This document shows positions 20,619 through 32,499 of a stretch of 64,000 bases of DNA, piece after piece. The position numbers and the translations under genes were made by a program. The notes under the pieces were generated by a model that saw only the letters and a list, made by a program, of their open reading frames with translations, searched no databases and had not been told where the DNA came from. Within the stretch, counting starts at the first letter, position 1. Each line of letters opens with the position of its first letter. Location of the stretch: the NCBI GenBank assembly GCA_015039465.1, contig MU130497.1, positions 1 to 64,000 of the forward strand, written 5' to 3'. Source of the stretch: Phlegmacium glaucopus. Taxonomy: Eukaryota; Basidiomycota; Agaricomycetes; Agaricales; Cortinariaceae.

Positions 20619-23600
20619 ATGACTTCCGATCTCTCGTCGCTGTTGACATCGTCTAAGAACCTCACTTCTCATCTCTCAAGACCTGACCTTCCCTCTGTAA
20701 ATCTATCCCTTGACCAGATAGAAGCTCTTTCTCGTCGTCTCATTTCTCGTCAACCTGGTACTTCAAACGACACCGATCGCGCGTTCGTTCTTATATCTTT
20801 TCCTGTTACTTGAGTTTTTATTATCATTATTATTATAGAAACTATCTCTTAGCCCAAGCCCATGTCGATGCATCAGCTCTCTCAAACTCAATAGCACATC
20901 TCAATACTTCAACCACTTTTTCACCTTTACAGCCACTCCAAGACACAGATGTCGCTGGTTATCTCCGTATCGCCCATGAACAAAACCTCATTTCAACTAT
21001 AGAGGAAGGACGGAGGGAGACTCAAGAAGAGTTCTATCGCGTCTTGGAAGAACGTAGTCAACGTGATTGGGAAGCAAAGAAAAAACGCGTCTTTGAAGAA
21101 CTTGGTGGCCGTGTTGCTGGCGGGGACCGTGCACTGTCTGAAATGAGAGGGTCTACGATTGGCAAAAGTACTTTGGCCGTGAGTCTACTTTTTTTCATGT
21201 ATAAAGTCTGAAATTGACATTATTATAGTCTTCTGTCGGCCCAAACCTTTCTCTGCACATGCAAACTAAAATGATGGCGTACGACCGCGTCGTCACAGAA
21301 TTGAACGTAGCAAGACTGAGAGGGACATCTTTTCCAATTGTTCACGCCCTCATAGAAGCGTCACTCGCTGTCGCTTCCGATGTAAGTTCATCTACTTATT
21401 CTATTCTACATACACTTACTTTTTACTCAGTCACGAGCCATTCAAATGACTCAAAACTTCCACATCCTCGCAAAAATAACCGAAGAACCACCTGCCCTCC
21501 CACCCGTCGAACACGCAAGCGCCCACATCCTCAATGCCCCACTGTTCGAACGCAAATTTGCTCGAGTTTATCTAGGTTCTCCCGAATCGCGTGAAGCCGT
21601 TGCACTTCGTCGCCAAATTGCAAAAGGGGCTAGAGAGGCTTTGGAAGAGCAGTATTGGGACATCTTGGAACGGACTATCCAAGCTAGACCTATGGAAGCC
21701 AAGTTGGGGGGTGATCCTAGTATTTCGAATCGTGTGAGAGCGTTTTTACTTGTTAGGTATTATAGGAATGGGGAGTGGGAAGATAGGATTGAGGTAAGAT
21801 TTGGCGTTCCCCCCCTTCTTTTGTTGATGAGCTAACGAACGTCGCAGCTGGTGGCTGGCCAACCGCTCTGGGCCAAACTGTTTTATCTGATTAGGACAGG
21901 ACATCTTCAAGAAGCTCTTATTGAGGCTTTACACTTCCAACAAGCTATAGAAAATCGTGAAGCCAGCTTCGTCAACCATTTCAAGACGTGGATTGAATCA
22001 CCAGATCGGAAGTGAGTCCTCAACGTTCTCAATACTTTTTTATTCCTTTTCCTCTCTGATGAAAAACTTATAGGTTGCCTAAAGCTCACCGAGACCATCT
22101 CCAAGCAGTATACAATGCGCATATGTTACATTCATTGACGGCAGATCCATTCAAGCTAGCGTTGTACAAGCTTATGGGGAAACTAGAACCATCAAGGAGG
22201 AGTGTGCCGCAAGTTACTACTACGACGGAGGACTGGCTTTGGTTCCAATTGGCAATGGTGAGTTAACTTGCATACTCAAGTTTTTTCTCTCTTTCATTGA
22301 TCTTAACATTTTCGTTTAGGTCGATGAAGATGAGGATGGTGGTCTACGTGCATTGTCTGAAGTCCTTCTTGGGTATGGTGAGCGCCACTTTGATGGCCCA
22401 CCGAATCAACCGGGGTCAAGACGTGGTGTGTGGGCCGGTGTGTTACTTATGTGTGGACAATTCGAACGGGTACGTAGTATCATCATCCTCTCTAGCGTTG
22501 GTTCGGAATTGAGTTGGTATTGGGATTAGGCTGTTGCTGCTTTATGGGAATACCAAGAAACAGAAGTTGAAGGTGTTCATTTGGCACTTGCATTGGCTTA
22601 TCATGGACTCCTCCGCATCCCCACTCGAGCTGAGACTTCAGATATGACACCCCGTACGTACCTTTTTCCTCCCTCCCCAAACAAACCATTCTCAGCCTTC
22701 CTGTATCATCTAGTATCCCTCTCCCCCAAATCCCCGCCCGCCCTAAGTGTATCCACCATAATCTGGCGATACATCCGTCAATTTGTGAAGATGGATGCGA
22801 AAGAGGCTTTACAGTACGTTTATTGCGTGACTTTATCTGCTGATCAAGGAGGGGGAGTTGGGAAGGAACAGGTGGAGATTGCTTGGGAGTTGACGAGGAG
22901 AATTATTGTGTTGGCGAATAGTGGACCTGCGTGGGAGGAATTGGTTGGGGGGATTAGAGCTGAGGGAGGGAGATTCGTGAGTTCTCTTTTTTTTTTTTTT
23001 TTTCAATGATCTTTTTTTAATGTGGATTTTCGTAGCCTGGGATTATCGAACAAGGAGCCGCTTTACTCCACCTCCAAGACACTAATGAATACCACAACCA
23101 AATCCTCATCCGCGCCGCTCGTCACGCCCAAGAAAACGACCGTACAGCCGAAGCCATTAAATTATACAACCTCGCTGAAGATTATGCTACAGTCGTGGCA
23201 TGTTTAGCCCAGGCTTTGGGGAACACTGTTGGTTTGGCTAGTCCTGATGAGAAAGCCAAAGGGATTGAGAGGACTGCGGTGGAAATTTTGAGGCATTATG
23301 AGAGAGGGAACAGGGGTGGAGGGAAGGATAGGGATGCTGTTGTTAAACTCTTGAGGATCAGAGAGGCTATGGAGGCGAAGAATGCTGGAAGGCCGGAGGT
23401 TGCTCTGGAGGTTCGTTTTCTCTTTTCTTTTTTTGAGTTGGAACAAATTGTTTTTTTTTTGGTGGATTAGGTTATGGAGTCAACCGATTTGATTCCTCTA
23501 TCAGGGGATATCGCCAAGACGACAAGACGGGCAGAAGAATTCAGAGATTTACATGAAGCTCTGCAAAAGAATTTGCAAACCTATCTTCCTCTTACGATGG

Positions 23601-23861
23601 ATGCTCTTTCTGGTGTACATCAGAGAGTGAAAACATCTATGGTAGCTGATGCTACTAAACAAATGGTGAAACGCTCTATCCTCCATTTCATAAATATTTC
23701 TAACTCGACTAACTGACTTGATTTCCTTTTTGATAAAGACGTTGGCTACTATTCGGAAAAAGTCAAGGTCACTGATGGTGTTTGCTGGCATATTGAAATA
23801 TCGTATGTCGCCGGATGTTTATTCGTACCTTGCCAGGTTGGATGTGGAGATTGCGCTTTGA
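20619..23861 (+). CDS. NIC96: Nucleoporin Nic96/Nup93
   Basis: Nic96 is the linker nucleoporin of the inner ring of the nuclear pore. The start at 20619 (MTSDLSSLLTSSKNLTSHLS) opens a helical N-terminus with a coiled-coil stretch (GRRETQEEFYRVLEERSQRD, about 21007-21066). The family's most conserved segment, GGDPSISNRVRAFLLVRYYR, is at about 21708-21765. The alpha-solenoid follows: LVAGQPLWAKLFYLIRTGHL, AVYNAHMLHSLTADPFKLAL, EDWLWFQLAMVDEDEDGG, HLALALAYHGLLRIPT and AIKLYNLAEDYATVVACL. The last exon carries SRSLMVFAGILKYRMSPDVY and stops at 23861. About eleven introns are short and canonical. Convergent with SMN. Confidence 0.93.
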
Positions 23862-24258
23862 AATCCGCAGATGATATCTGGGTAGGTGTTTTTCGTTGTG
23901 ATAATGTATCAGGCTGGAGAGGGGGGAAGACGCGATCTTTAAAGTTGTACTACCGTAATGATGATGCATATGATTGTGAAAAGCTTGAGCACTTACGGCT
24001 CACTGAGCGTAGTATACTAATCAAAATCTTGAAGCCTTGAAGTGTTATGCCAATAAGTTTTTTGATCAAAACTGAACATTTCTTCGAACGAATGTCGGAA
24101 GTCAGACAAAGGGTAAAGAGCTGCAAAAGTATATTTGAAGACACGTACACGTTTGCTCATGAGGGCAACGAATAATGTGATAAGCGCATTTTTCTAGCGG
24201 GGGCTTCCTTGGGATCCGACAAGGCTCTTCTCTCAGATGTACCATACCTACCCACTCA

Positions 24259-25228
24259 CTACCTTTGAGTTGAAATAAACCCATCATCATCTTCGTCTCC
24301 TGCGTCGAGTTCTTCGACGCCCTCGTCGTCCTCGTCTGCTATGTCATCTTCTGGGGAGGGAATGTTTGTCCTTGATAAATTTCGTTGGCACTGAAGGGGA
24401 AATAAATGTTGATGAACGGATTAGGATCAGGGGAAAATACATACATGATACATGGCTGTCCAATAGCCTCCCCAGTACATAGCGTTCAGAGCACGCGAGA
24501 ATGCTTCATCTTGGCTGACCATGGTGGCATCAGGAGCATCTTGGGCATAGTCCATGAAAGGCGCAAGTGATGATAGCTGATCGAGGGATGGATTATGAGT
24601 GGGAACGAAGGTGTCGAAGTTGATTGGCTGCGAATCATTTTCTGGACCACCTTCGGATGCAGCGGGGATGGCAGAAACCACAGGTTTTGTTGAAGATGTA
24701 GATTTTGGGGGGGATTCAAGGGGTATGTTATACCATCTTGAATATAAAAGGGTCAGTACGTAGTTTTCAGGATCAAGAGAGAGAGAGACAGATTTACAAT
24801 GGGGCTTTGTTAACGGGTTCTGACTTCCAGGCTTTTTCTGATCCATTATAAGCCTCGTATTCTTCTGTGGCAGCTTCCCATGCATTGACAAGAGCAGAGT
24901 CATCCCATATCTCTTCATGTGTCAATTCACGACTTTCTTCTTCCTCTTGATAGTCATTCGAATCTGCAAATGCCTCCTCAGATATGGTCATCTCTCTTTC
25001 CTCTTGAAATTGTGTAGAGACTGAGCCAGAGCTTCCATTTCCGTTAGAAACCCGGTTGGAATGAGCTAAGCTGGACCGACGGTCATCCCAGTGCTTTGAC
25101 TTTTGGTTGTTCCTTTTACTACGCTTTTTTGGTGGAGGTTGACGGGAATGTTGCTGATGAAAGGGGGGGTTCGTTGGTTGATATGGAAGAGTTATGTCGT
25201 CGTAGGATACCAGAGGCCTTGTCGCCAT
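24259..25228 (-). CDS. SMN1: Survival motor neuron (SMN) orthologue
   Basis: SMN with Gemin2 assembles Sm rings on spliceosomal RNAs. The start at 25228 gives MATRPLVSYDDITLPYQPTN and a basic PPPKKRSKRNN stretch. The Gemin2-binding motif is clear: EEIWDDSALVNAWEAATEEY (about 24850-24910). No Tudor domain is visible, as in Schizosaccharomyces pombe Smn1. Near the C-terminus there is a YG-box-like self-association segment, ALNAMYWGGYWTAMYH (about 24440-24487), followed after an intron by an acidic tail (EDDIADEDDEGVEELDAGDE) ending at 24259. Two introns are inferred. Fungi with few introns have often lost SMN, so keeping it fits an intron-rich genome. The assignment rests on the two end motifs and their spacing. 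Confidence 0.78.
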
Positions 25229-25656
25229 TTTCGAGGAATACTCAGTACTAGTCTCCCGTAGTCAGACTAGTAGTCTTTTTTATTTGCAACAAGATTTCAA
25301 GCTTCAGGATCACGTGAAATTTCTAAATGCAGTAATTTTCAGTCAACGATGACCTCTCCCCTCCATAACTTATTAGTGAATGAAGAATGTAATGTGCCAC
25401 TTGCGTTGTGTTTAGTCTTACCTATCGCATACCAATTGCATGCTCAACCTCTTGGCAGGAGAATAATTTCATTGGTTACAATATTTTACACTTTTGAAAG
25501 ATACCCATCCATCTGTCGGTACCTCAAGTTGTAGATATGCGGTCATTTGAAGCTAGGTCTGGAATACGACTGCGAAAACATGTCACCATTAATCGAATGT
25601 TGGCAAATTAGGCCACATACAGCATTCTAAGGTTGGAGTTGTGATAGTCATGGGAC
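25229..25656. other. Spacer between SMN and the 7TM tandem array
   Basis: The region upstream of SMN contains its promoter. From about 25,537 it joins the start of the duplicated unit, whose matching copy begins near 28,243. No gene is supported here. Confidence 0.4.
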
Positions 25657-27010
25657 TCAGACTGTTGCAGTAGTGAGGGTAGGAAGAGGTTTACGCCAAA
25701 ACATCCATACTCGTAGCATGTCCTGCCTCAAAATGAGCACAACTTTGGAACTTGATGGGGAGGTTTTAGAGAAGAGAGTGAAAGTGAAGTACTCACGTCT
25801 TGGCTGCCAAACATCATTCCTACGACCGCAGGGACTGTAAAAAAAAGCGATCCCTGGGTACATTATTTTGAATTTGAACAGACCCTTACTCACGCACGGC
25901 GAAACAAAGAGATAAAGCAATATTCAAGCGGAAAATTTCATGTATTATTCCTAACCTGTCAATATGATAAATTAATCCACCAGGACACATTGATGATTTA
26001 AGCTTGGAAACAACCCAATCGACACAATCGAAAAGAGACCAACGAGGCCGAGACGAAGAATGAGGCCCAATGGGATATTGTTACGATTCAAAAGTGCTTT
26101 GCATGCCCTCCAGTGTTTGCGACATTTGAGGATGATGCGCACTAGTCAACAGTGCAATGAATATATATCAATCAACTATTGGCAAACGATCGGCAAAAGA
26201 AATCGGTACCACCTCACCTCCCAAGATGAGGCATGCAATCACAGAACAAATGACAATAGCCGATGTGATACGTTGACTATGAAACCCGGTAGTGGATAAA
26301 AAAACAATTTTCACAACGACGAGACGCACGGTAGCCAGGTCGACAAATAACAAATAGATCCATTGGGTTCCCTCATAACAGTCGTTGGATGAAGACGGCC
26401 AAACTAGGAAGAAAAGTTACTTCCACAATATTTATAAAGCTTTCTTACTCACAGTCAGGACTTCAATAAGGATGCCAATGAAGACGGCATATGGTACCAA
26501 ATAAAACTGCCAGTCGATCAGAGACCAGCAGAATACAAGGATGGATCACTCACGATCATCATTGTCGTTCGAAAAATGGTAGATAGACCGGATATAGTGA
26601 GCAAGATCTTAGTTGCAGGAATCAGCATAACTTATCCAGGCTTCTGGAGAATTATACTCACCTCTAGCATAAATGCCACAAAGGTAAGTGCGTTTCTGTG
26701 TGCAAATTTCAGTCATGCAAAGTTGATAGCAAAAAGTCAAACGAACAAGGCGGGAAATGCATATATTAGCATGGCTTGAAACAGGCAGTGAATATGACCC
26801 GGTATGGGACCCGTTTGGTGGCCAATGATAAGGAGGTAGCCAATGCATGATAAAGCCCATGCAAAATTGAACGAATACCAGGCTGTTGATCGTCGAATGG
26901 AGGAAGAAAACCAGGCGGTGCATAAAATGGCAGAAAGGAGTATTAGCCCGAAAATATAAAGGACATCATATGCGATAATAAAACGAATATTGGGCTTGTT
27001 GTCTACCCGC
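25657..27010 (-). CDS. Seven-transmembrane receptor-like protein, copy A
   Basis: The gene resembles basidiomycete-expanded seven-transmembrane proteins. Membrane segments can be read in order on the minus strand: VLYIFGLILLSAILCTAWFS (about 26900-26960), WYSFNFAWALSCIGYLLIIG (about 26825-26885), a third around 26750-26810 ending MLIYAFPAL, STIFRTTM near 26560, FYLVPYAVFIGILIEVLTV (about 26455-26510), and one around 26215-26290 (ITSAIVICSVIACLILGGEV). The C-terminal block VPAVVGMMFGSQ ... DMLRVWMFW (about 25690-25830) closes at 25657. Introns break every segment. The true start is not clear and may lie in an upstream exon at 27010-27540. Ligand and coupling are unknown. It has a tandem paralogue (copy B). 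Confidence 0.5.
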
Positions 27011-27544
27011 CATGTATAGATAAGACATTAGATATCGAATTATTGGATTCATTGAATGACATACGTGCTTCACAAGAATGAGGTATCGAGTAATTGGATC
27101 CTTTGAAATGTCCCTTGCAAAAATCGAAATGGCTGTCAGGCATGGGTGTGACTCGTAGCGAGGGGGGGGGGATAAGTGGTGAGCTCAAATTTTGGAGGTC
27201 ATGGATCCATTATAATGTACTAGTAGGAAGCCATCTAAATATGATATATCAATGTTGGCAAGAATATAGTTGATACCTTGTCAGCGAACTCACAAAATGC
27301 TGATATGATCATCGAGGACTTTCTCCACCCAAGTATTCAGCGAACTCGAAGTTTTGAATGGGAATTACTAGTTGAAATACAACACCAGGTTCTCGGAGCG
27401 TAGCCGAAGGGGAAAAATTGGTCGAACATGGTGCAGGAACAACAATTCTAATTTCTTGAGCGGCGAGTGATTGATGGATGGGGAAGTTGGAACAATTGTG
27501 GATAATCAGAACATGCCTCTCACAGTTGACATCCATTGCATAAT

Positions 27545-28033
27545 TTAAATGACAGCAAACATTCCCATAAACTCCGGTGAAGAATCACTGCCATTGAAGA
27601 TGACTGAGTCACTCACAGCATTCAAACATTGGCCTACCTGATAGATACCCAAACCTTGAACCAAGAATTCGGTATAAAGAATGTGATCCAGTGGACAAAC
27701 TGAAACTCTATGACACGCTTGGACTACCGAGGGAAAGGTCGTGTAACGCGCATATATCAGCATTTTGTTCTGCTCAGTGAAGGAAAGAAAGTCTTCATCC
27801 ATCAGATACCAGGGTAACCTTGATTTGCCCAGTGATCCGGTTCTCCGGGGTCGAGATACTGCCATTGAGGTAACCTCAGGACATATATGATAACGGAAGG
27901 CGTATGACTCTTCGCTATCTATAGTTAATACTGTGATGACTGACGCAGCTATTAGAACGCCCGAACGACTTGCCACTGACTGCCAAGGAACTATCATTTT
28001 CAGACACGAAAAGCCCCCGATGCACGTAGCCAT
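27545..28033 (-). CDS. Unknown ORF in the duplicated unit
   Basis: An open frame of about 160 codons lies on the minus strand between the two 7TM genes. It starts with a hydrophobic run (SGVLIAASVITVLTI) and contains DSEESYAFRYHICPEV and LPWYLMDEDFLSF. I do not recognise it. The matching part of copy B (about 30240-30480) is shortened and broken, so it may be an upstream exon of a 7TM gene, a decaying gene or a chance frame. Confidence 0.25.
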   Translation of the reverse strand: MATCIGGFSCLKMIVPWQSVASRSGVLIAASVITVLTIDSEESYAFRYHICPEVTSMAVSRPRRTGSLGKSRLPWYLMDEDFLSFTEQNKMLIYARYTTFPSVVQACHRVSVCPLDHILYTEFLVQGLGIYQVGQCLNAVSDSVIFNGSDSSPEFMGMFAVI

Positions 28034-28354
28034 GCCAGTAATTCATAATGCAATCGTCAGAATAGGGGAGGTCCAAGAAAGAGCAACTGGTCGCATACAA
28101 AAGCATATATTCCAACAGTTGGCTGGGGCCCGAGTGTAGTAGTTCAAGTTACCGTTACTGTAATGAAGCTGCACAGCAACAAGAGTGGAGTCGAAGTTTC
28201 AATGAACCATATGTAGATACCATACGACACTCTGTACAGTTGTAGATATGCGGTAATTGAAGTTAAATCTGGAATACGACTGTCACCATTAATCGAATGT
28301 TGGTAAATTGGGCCACATACATCATGTTAAGGTGGAGTCTGATAGTCATGGGAC

Positions 28355-29834
28355 TCAGACTGTTGCAGTAGCGAGGGTAGGAAGAGGTGTGTGCCAAAAC
28401 ATCCATAAACGTAGTATGTCCTGTGTCACAAATGAGCACAATTTTTGGCACTTGATGGGAAGGCTTTGAAGAGAGAGTGCAAGTGAAGTGCTTACGCCTT
28501 GGCTGCCAAAAATTATTCCTACTGCTGCAGGGACTGTAAAAAAAAAAGTGATACTTAAGTACATTTTTTGAATTTAAATAGACCCTTACTCACGGACGGC
28601 CAAAGAAAGAAAAAAAGCATTGTCCCAGTTGGCCATGTCATAAAATATTCCCAACCTGTCAATATAATAAATTAATCCGCCGGGAAACTTTGATTATTTA
28701 AGCTTGAAAACAACCCAATCGACAGAATCGAACAGAGGCCAAAGAGGCCGAGACGCAGAATGAGGCCGAGTGAAGTATTGTTACGAATCAAAAGTGGTTT
28801 GCATGCCTTCCAGTGCTTGCGACATTTGAGGATGATGCGCACTAGTCAATGCAATGGATATATATCAATCAACTATTGACAAGCGATCGGCGGGAAAAAT
28901 CGGTACTATAAGGTACCACCTCACCTCCCAAGACGAGGCTTGTAATCACGGAACAAATGACGATAATCGATGTGATGCGTATCCTGTGAAACTCAGTAGT
29001 GGATAAAATAATAAGTTTCACAACTGCGAGACGCACGGTACCCAGATCGACATAACACAAAAATATCCATCAGGTGTCCGGAGAACAGTCGTTGGATTGA
29101 GGATGCCGAGCTAGGAAGAAAAGTTAAGTTCCACAAGATTTATAAAGCTTTCTTACCCACAGTCAGGACTTCAATAAGGATGCCAATGAAGACAGCATAT
29201 GGTACCAAATAAAACTGCCAGTCGATCAGAGATCGGCAGAATACGAGGACAGACCACTCACGATTATCATTGTGGTTCTGAAAATGGTAGATAGACCTGA
29301 TATCGTGAGCCAGATCTTAGTTGCAGGAATCAGTGTAATTTATCCAGGCTTCTGGAGAATTACTATACTCACCTCTAGCATAAATGCCACAAAGGTAAGT
29401 GAGTTTCTGTGTGCAAATTTCAGTCATGCATAGTTGATAGCAGGAAGTCAAACGAACAAGGCGGGAAATGCATATATTAACATGGTTTGAAACAGACAGA
29501 GAATATGATCCGGCAAGGGACCTGTTTGGTGGCCAATGATAAGGAGGTAGCCGATGCATGACAAAGCCCATGCACAATTGAACGAATACCAGGCAGTTGA
29601 TCGTCGAATGGAGGAGGAAAACCAGGCGGTGCATATTATGGCAGAAAGGAATATTAGCCCGAAAATATAAAGGACATCATGGGCGATAATAAGACGAATA
29701 TTGGGCCTGATTATGCTTTCGTCTACCCGCCATGTATACATAAGGGACGTCAGATATCGGATATTGGATTCTTTGAATGACATACCTGGTTCGTAAGAAT
29801 GAGGTATCGAATGATTGTATGCTTTGAATGCCAT
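28355..29834 (-). CDS. Seven-transmembrane receptor-like protein, copy B
   Basis: This is the paralogue of copy A, with the same order and intron positions. DVLYIFGLIFLSAIICTAWF (about 29620-29680), WYSFNCAWALSCIGYLLIIG and CLFQTMLIYAFPALFV form the first three membrane segments in one exon (29448-29834). FYLVPYAVFIGILIEVLT (about 29160-29215) and ITSIIVICSVITSLVLGGEV (about 28920-28985) follow. The last exons give PAAVGIIFGSQG and DILRLWMFWHTPLPTLATAT, with the stop at 28355. The likely start is at or above 29834. It may be functional, since no stop was found inside the long exons, but splicing was not proven. Confidence 0.5.
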
Positions 29835-30509
29835 ATGTCCCTTGCAAAAATCGAAAGGGTGGTGTGACTCGTAGCGAGAGGGGGGGAAAAGTAGTGATGA
29901 TCAAGCTTTGGAGCTCGTGGAGTCTATGATATATTAGCGTTGACAAGAGTACGGTAGATACTATGTCTGCGAACTAACAAATTGCTGATGTGATCACTTT
30001 GAACTTTCTCTGCATCGAGGTTGTGCCAGTGAATACGAATTATTTGTTGAAGGTTGCCACCAAGGTTTCGGAGGGGGGGAAATTGGCTGGGCATGTTCCA
30101 AGAATAACAATTTTTAATTTGTTGAGCGGCGAGTGATTGATGGATGATGGGGAGTCGAAGTGACCATGCGGATAATCAGTATCTCTCAAAATTGACCCAA
30201 CCTTCACACCCGTTGCATAATGATAGCAACCATTTTCATACAGTGGACAGATTGAAATTCTATAACACGCTTATTTTTGCGTGCTACTGAGGAAAAGTCG
30301 TATAACGCACATACATCAGGAAGGTGTTCATCAGATACCAGAATGTCAAACGCCTGCACGACTTGTCACCGACAGCCAGGGAACTATCATTTTCAGACGC
30401 GAAAGCTCTCCAATGCACATAGCCATGCCAGCGATTCGTGATGCGATCATCAGGATAGCAAAAGTCCAAGAAAGAGCAACTGGTTGCATACACAAGCATA
30501 TATTCCAAC

Positions 30510-31118
30510 CAAGGGGTATGCATGCACAAACTCAGCTACACGACCTTTTAAGGCTCCCAGGTTCCCCACTTGCCTAATTAGGAAGGTCACATGATTTCTA
30601 TAATTATTATTTTTTATTAATAAAATTTAAATTTAATTAATCTTTTTGTCACCACTTTTGACTCCCAACCATATACCCCACATCTTTTTGTGTTCATCAT
30701 CAGATTCATCACAGAACCAACCTCCTGTTGGTCTTCCAAGTAGTCCTTGGCATGTGAGACAATACTAAAGTGATATTCATTTAGTAAAGAAAACTAGAAG
30801 AAAATAAGAAATTTACAGTCAATTTGCAAATTTAGACTTTGACAATGCTTAGAGAGAGAGAAAGGCACTGATTTACTTAACAATGGCCTATTTTTGTTAC
30901 ATGTGACTTAGCTTTTTGATAATAATGTGCAAAATTGATATTATTTTGCTGAAAATGGGTTCATTCTAGATAAAAATGATGCAATATGTCTAATTTCTAC
31001 ATAGACTTTACCCAGGAACCACATTTTTGGCAAAAAAAAAATCCTAAAAAAAAAATGTTTAAGGGCTGACTGACCCTCCCAAGGTCATGTGCTGGAGTTT
31101 GCCAGTGCATACCCCTTG
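30510..31118. mobile_element. Non-autonomous hAT-type element with 8-bp target duplication
   Basis: The ends are inverted repeats starting CAAGGGGTATGCA and ending TGCATACCCCTTG. The element is flanked by a perfect 8-bp direct repeat ATTCCAAC (30502-30509 and 31119-31126). Unit A of the tandem duplication shows the uninterrupted site (ATTCCAACAGTTG near 28,110). An 8-bp duplication is the hallmark of hAT transposons. At 609 bp it has no transposase and is very AT-rich inside. Confidence 0.85.
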
Positions 31119-31136
31119 ATTCCAACAGTTGACAAG

Positions 31137-31709
31137 TGTTACATTCTGTTATATGTTACTCTGGTCCAGCTCCATCGGAGTTGTCTCTGGTAGTCCGTAC
31201 TCTGTTCCAGTACTTTCCCTTGTATCTGGATCTACTCATCCTACATCCAACTCCGAGACTTCTCCATATCATTCCAGCTCTTCTGACATTACTCCAAACC
31301 CATTACCACATCTTCACCACAACCACTATTTCTTTGTCATCACATTCCCACTATCAGTCAGCACACCCGCTATGGATTATTCACCCAAGAATGCAGGACT
31401 TTCCAGGAGCAGAATGCAGGACTTTATATTTATCTTTTATATTTTGGTTGCTATTCCTTTTATTATTTAAGTACTCGAAGCTTGTATGTATTCCGCAGTT
31501 TGAATATCAACTTAGTTTCCTCCTCCTATTCTTCCTCTAAGTTCCTGCAACTTCCAGTTCCACTCCATTCCGTTCTTACTCCGAAATTAGGACACAAAGG
31601 TTTTGGGTAGCACAGCATATATGCTGAGGCTGAAGTCCTTATCCATTCCGTTGTTCCATTCTGATCAAACTCCATCCGATACTCTGGAATAGAGTCCTTG
31701 AACTTAACA
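31137..31709 (+). mobile_element. Solo gypsy LTR
   Basis: This is a 573-bp LTR starting TGTTACATTC and ending CTTAACA, with the TGTTA/TAACA ends shared by all LTRs of this family in the window. Flanks ACAAG and ACGAG are a probable 5-bp target duplication with one change. Protein-like frames inside are chance readings of the LTR. Confidence 0.8.
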
Positions 31710-32499
31710 ACGAGCTGGTGCCTGAGTGTGGTTGTAGCAGTAAGGGTCAGGGTTTCAATGAACCGTCTTTCTGCATGTAAAGAATAACCATTCAGCAGAC
31801 TTCGTAAACTATCGATGATCAGTTGATGATGAGTCCATCTCCTTCATATGGAGTATGTTATATGCAACCATCAAACCTAGTCTCCTGTAGGCAGACTCCA
31901 ATGTTATGTGATGACAACTCAATCACTTCACATGGAGTCTGCTACAGGACCCCTGAATATACCCTCAGATCCCATATCCAAAAAGTCAAAAATTTTCCAA
32001 TTTTTATCTGGATGATTTTGGCCAATTTCTATCTGGATGGCAGATTTGGGATCCTATTTGGTCAATTTCTATCCAGACGCAGATATGGCATATAAATATG
32101 GCTATTTCATTTTTTTTTTGCTTGGGGGGCCCTGTGGGGCCTCAAGGGCACCTGTAGGACATTTTATAAGTAAAAAAAAGTAACTTAAATGAAAAGAGTA
32201 CAGAAATCCACTATATATGCAAATTTTCTATAAATTTAAGCTACTCCTCGTCTTCTTCAGGGGTCTTCTTCTTTCCTGCAATTATTACTAAAATTTAATG
32301 ATAACACAATAATAATAGTCTAGAGTAACTCAGTAAGGCATAAGGTACAACATAATGTTTTTCAAATACTTTACAGATTTTTTTATTGTTCCTTCTTATT
32401 TTCCATTGTTCTTTTCTTCTCGCAGCGACAACACATACTTCTTTCTTTTTATTGTTCTACATAGCCTCATCCTTAGGGTATAAATACTGCTCTTTTGTA

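Larger units (their letters stand above)
25537..31800. repeat. Tandem duplication of a ~2.7 kb unit with the 7TM gene
   Basis: Unit A begins at GTAGATATGCGG (about 25,537) and unit B at the same words (about 28,243). They match along their length at clearly less than full identity, so the duplication is not recent. Unit B is lengthened by a hAT-type element (30510-31118) and a solo gypsy LTR (31137-31709). After these, unit B sequence resumes (CTGGTGCCTGAGTGTGG, compare copy A near 28,120). Confidence 0.75.

Noticed and set aside
27933..28139. Plus-strand ORF of 68 codons repeated in both 7TM units (27,933 and 30,281)
   Set aside because: It is antisense to the minus-strand reading, lacks codon-like conservation, and is shortened in unit B.
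31129..31540. Hydrophobic frames of 110-134 codons near 31,150, 33,200, 35,800, 38,500 and 59,200
   Set aside because: All five lie in copies of the same LTR; the repeated frame reflects the LTR sequence and not a gene.
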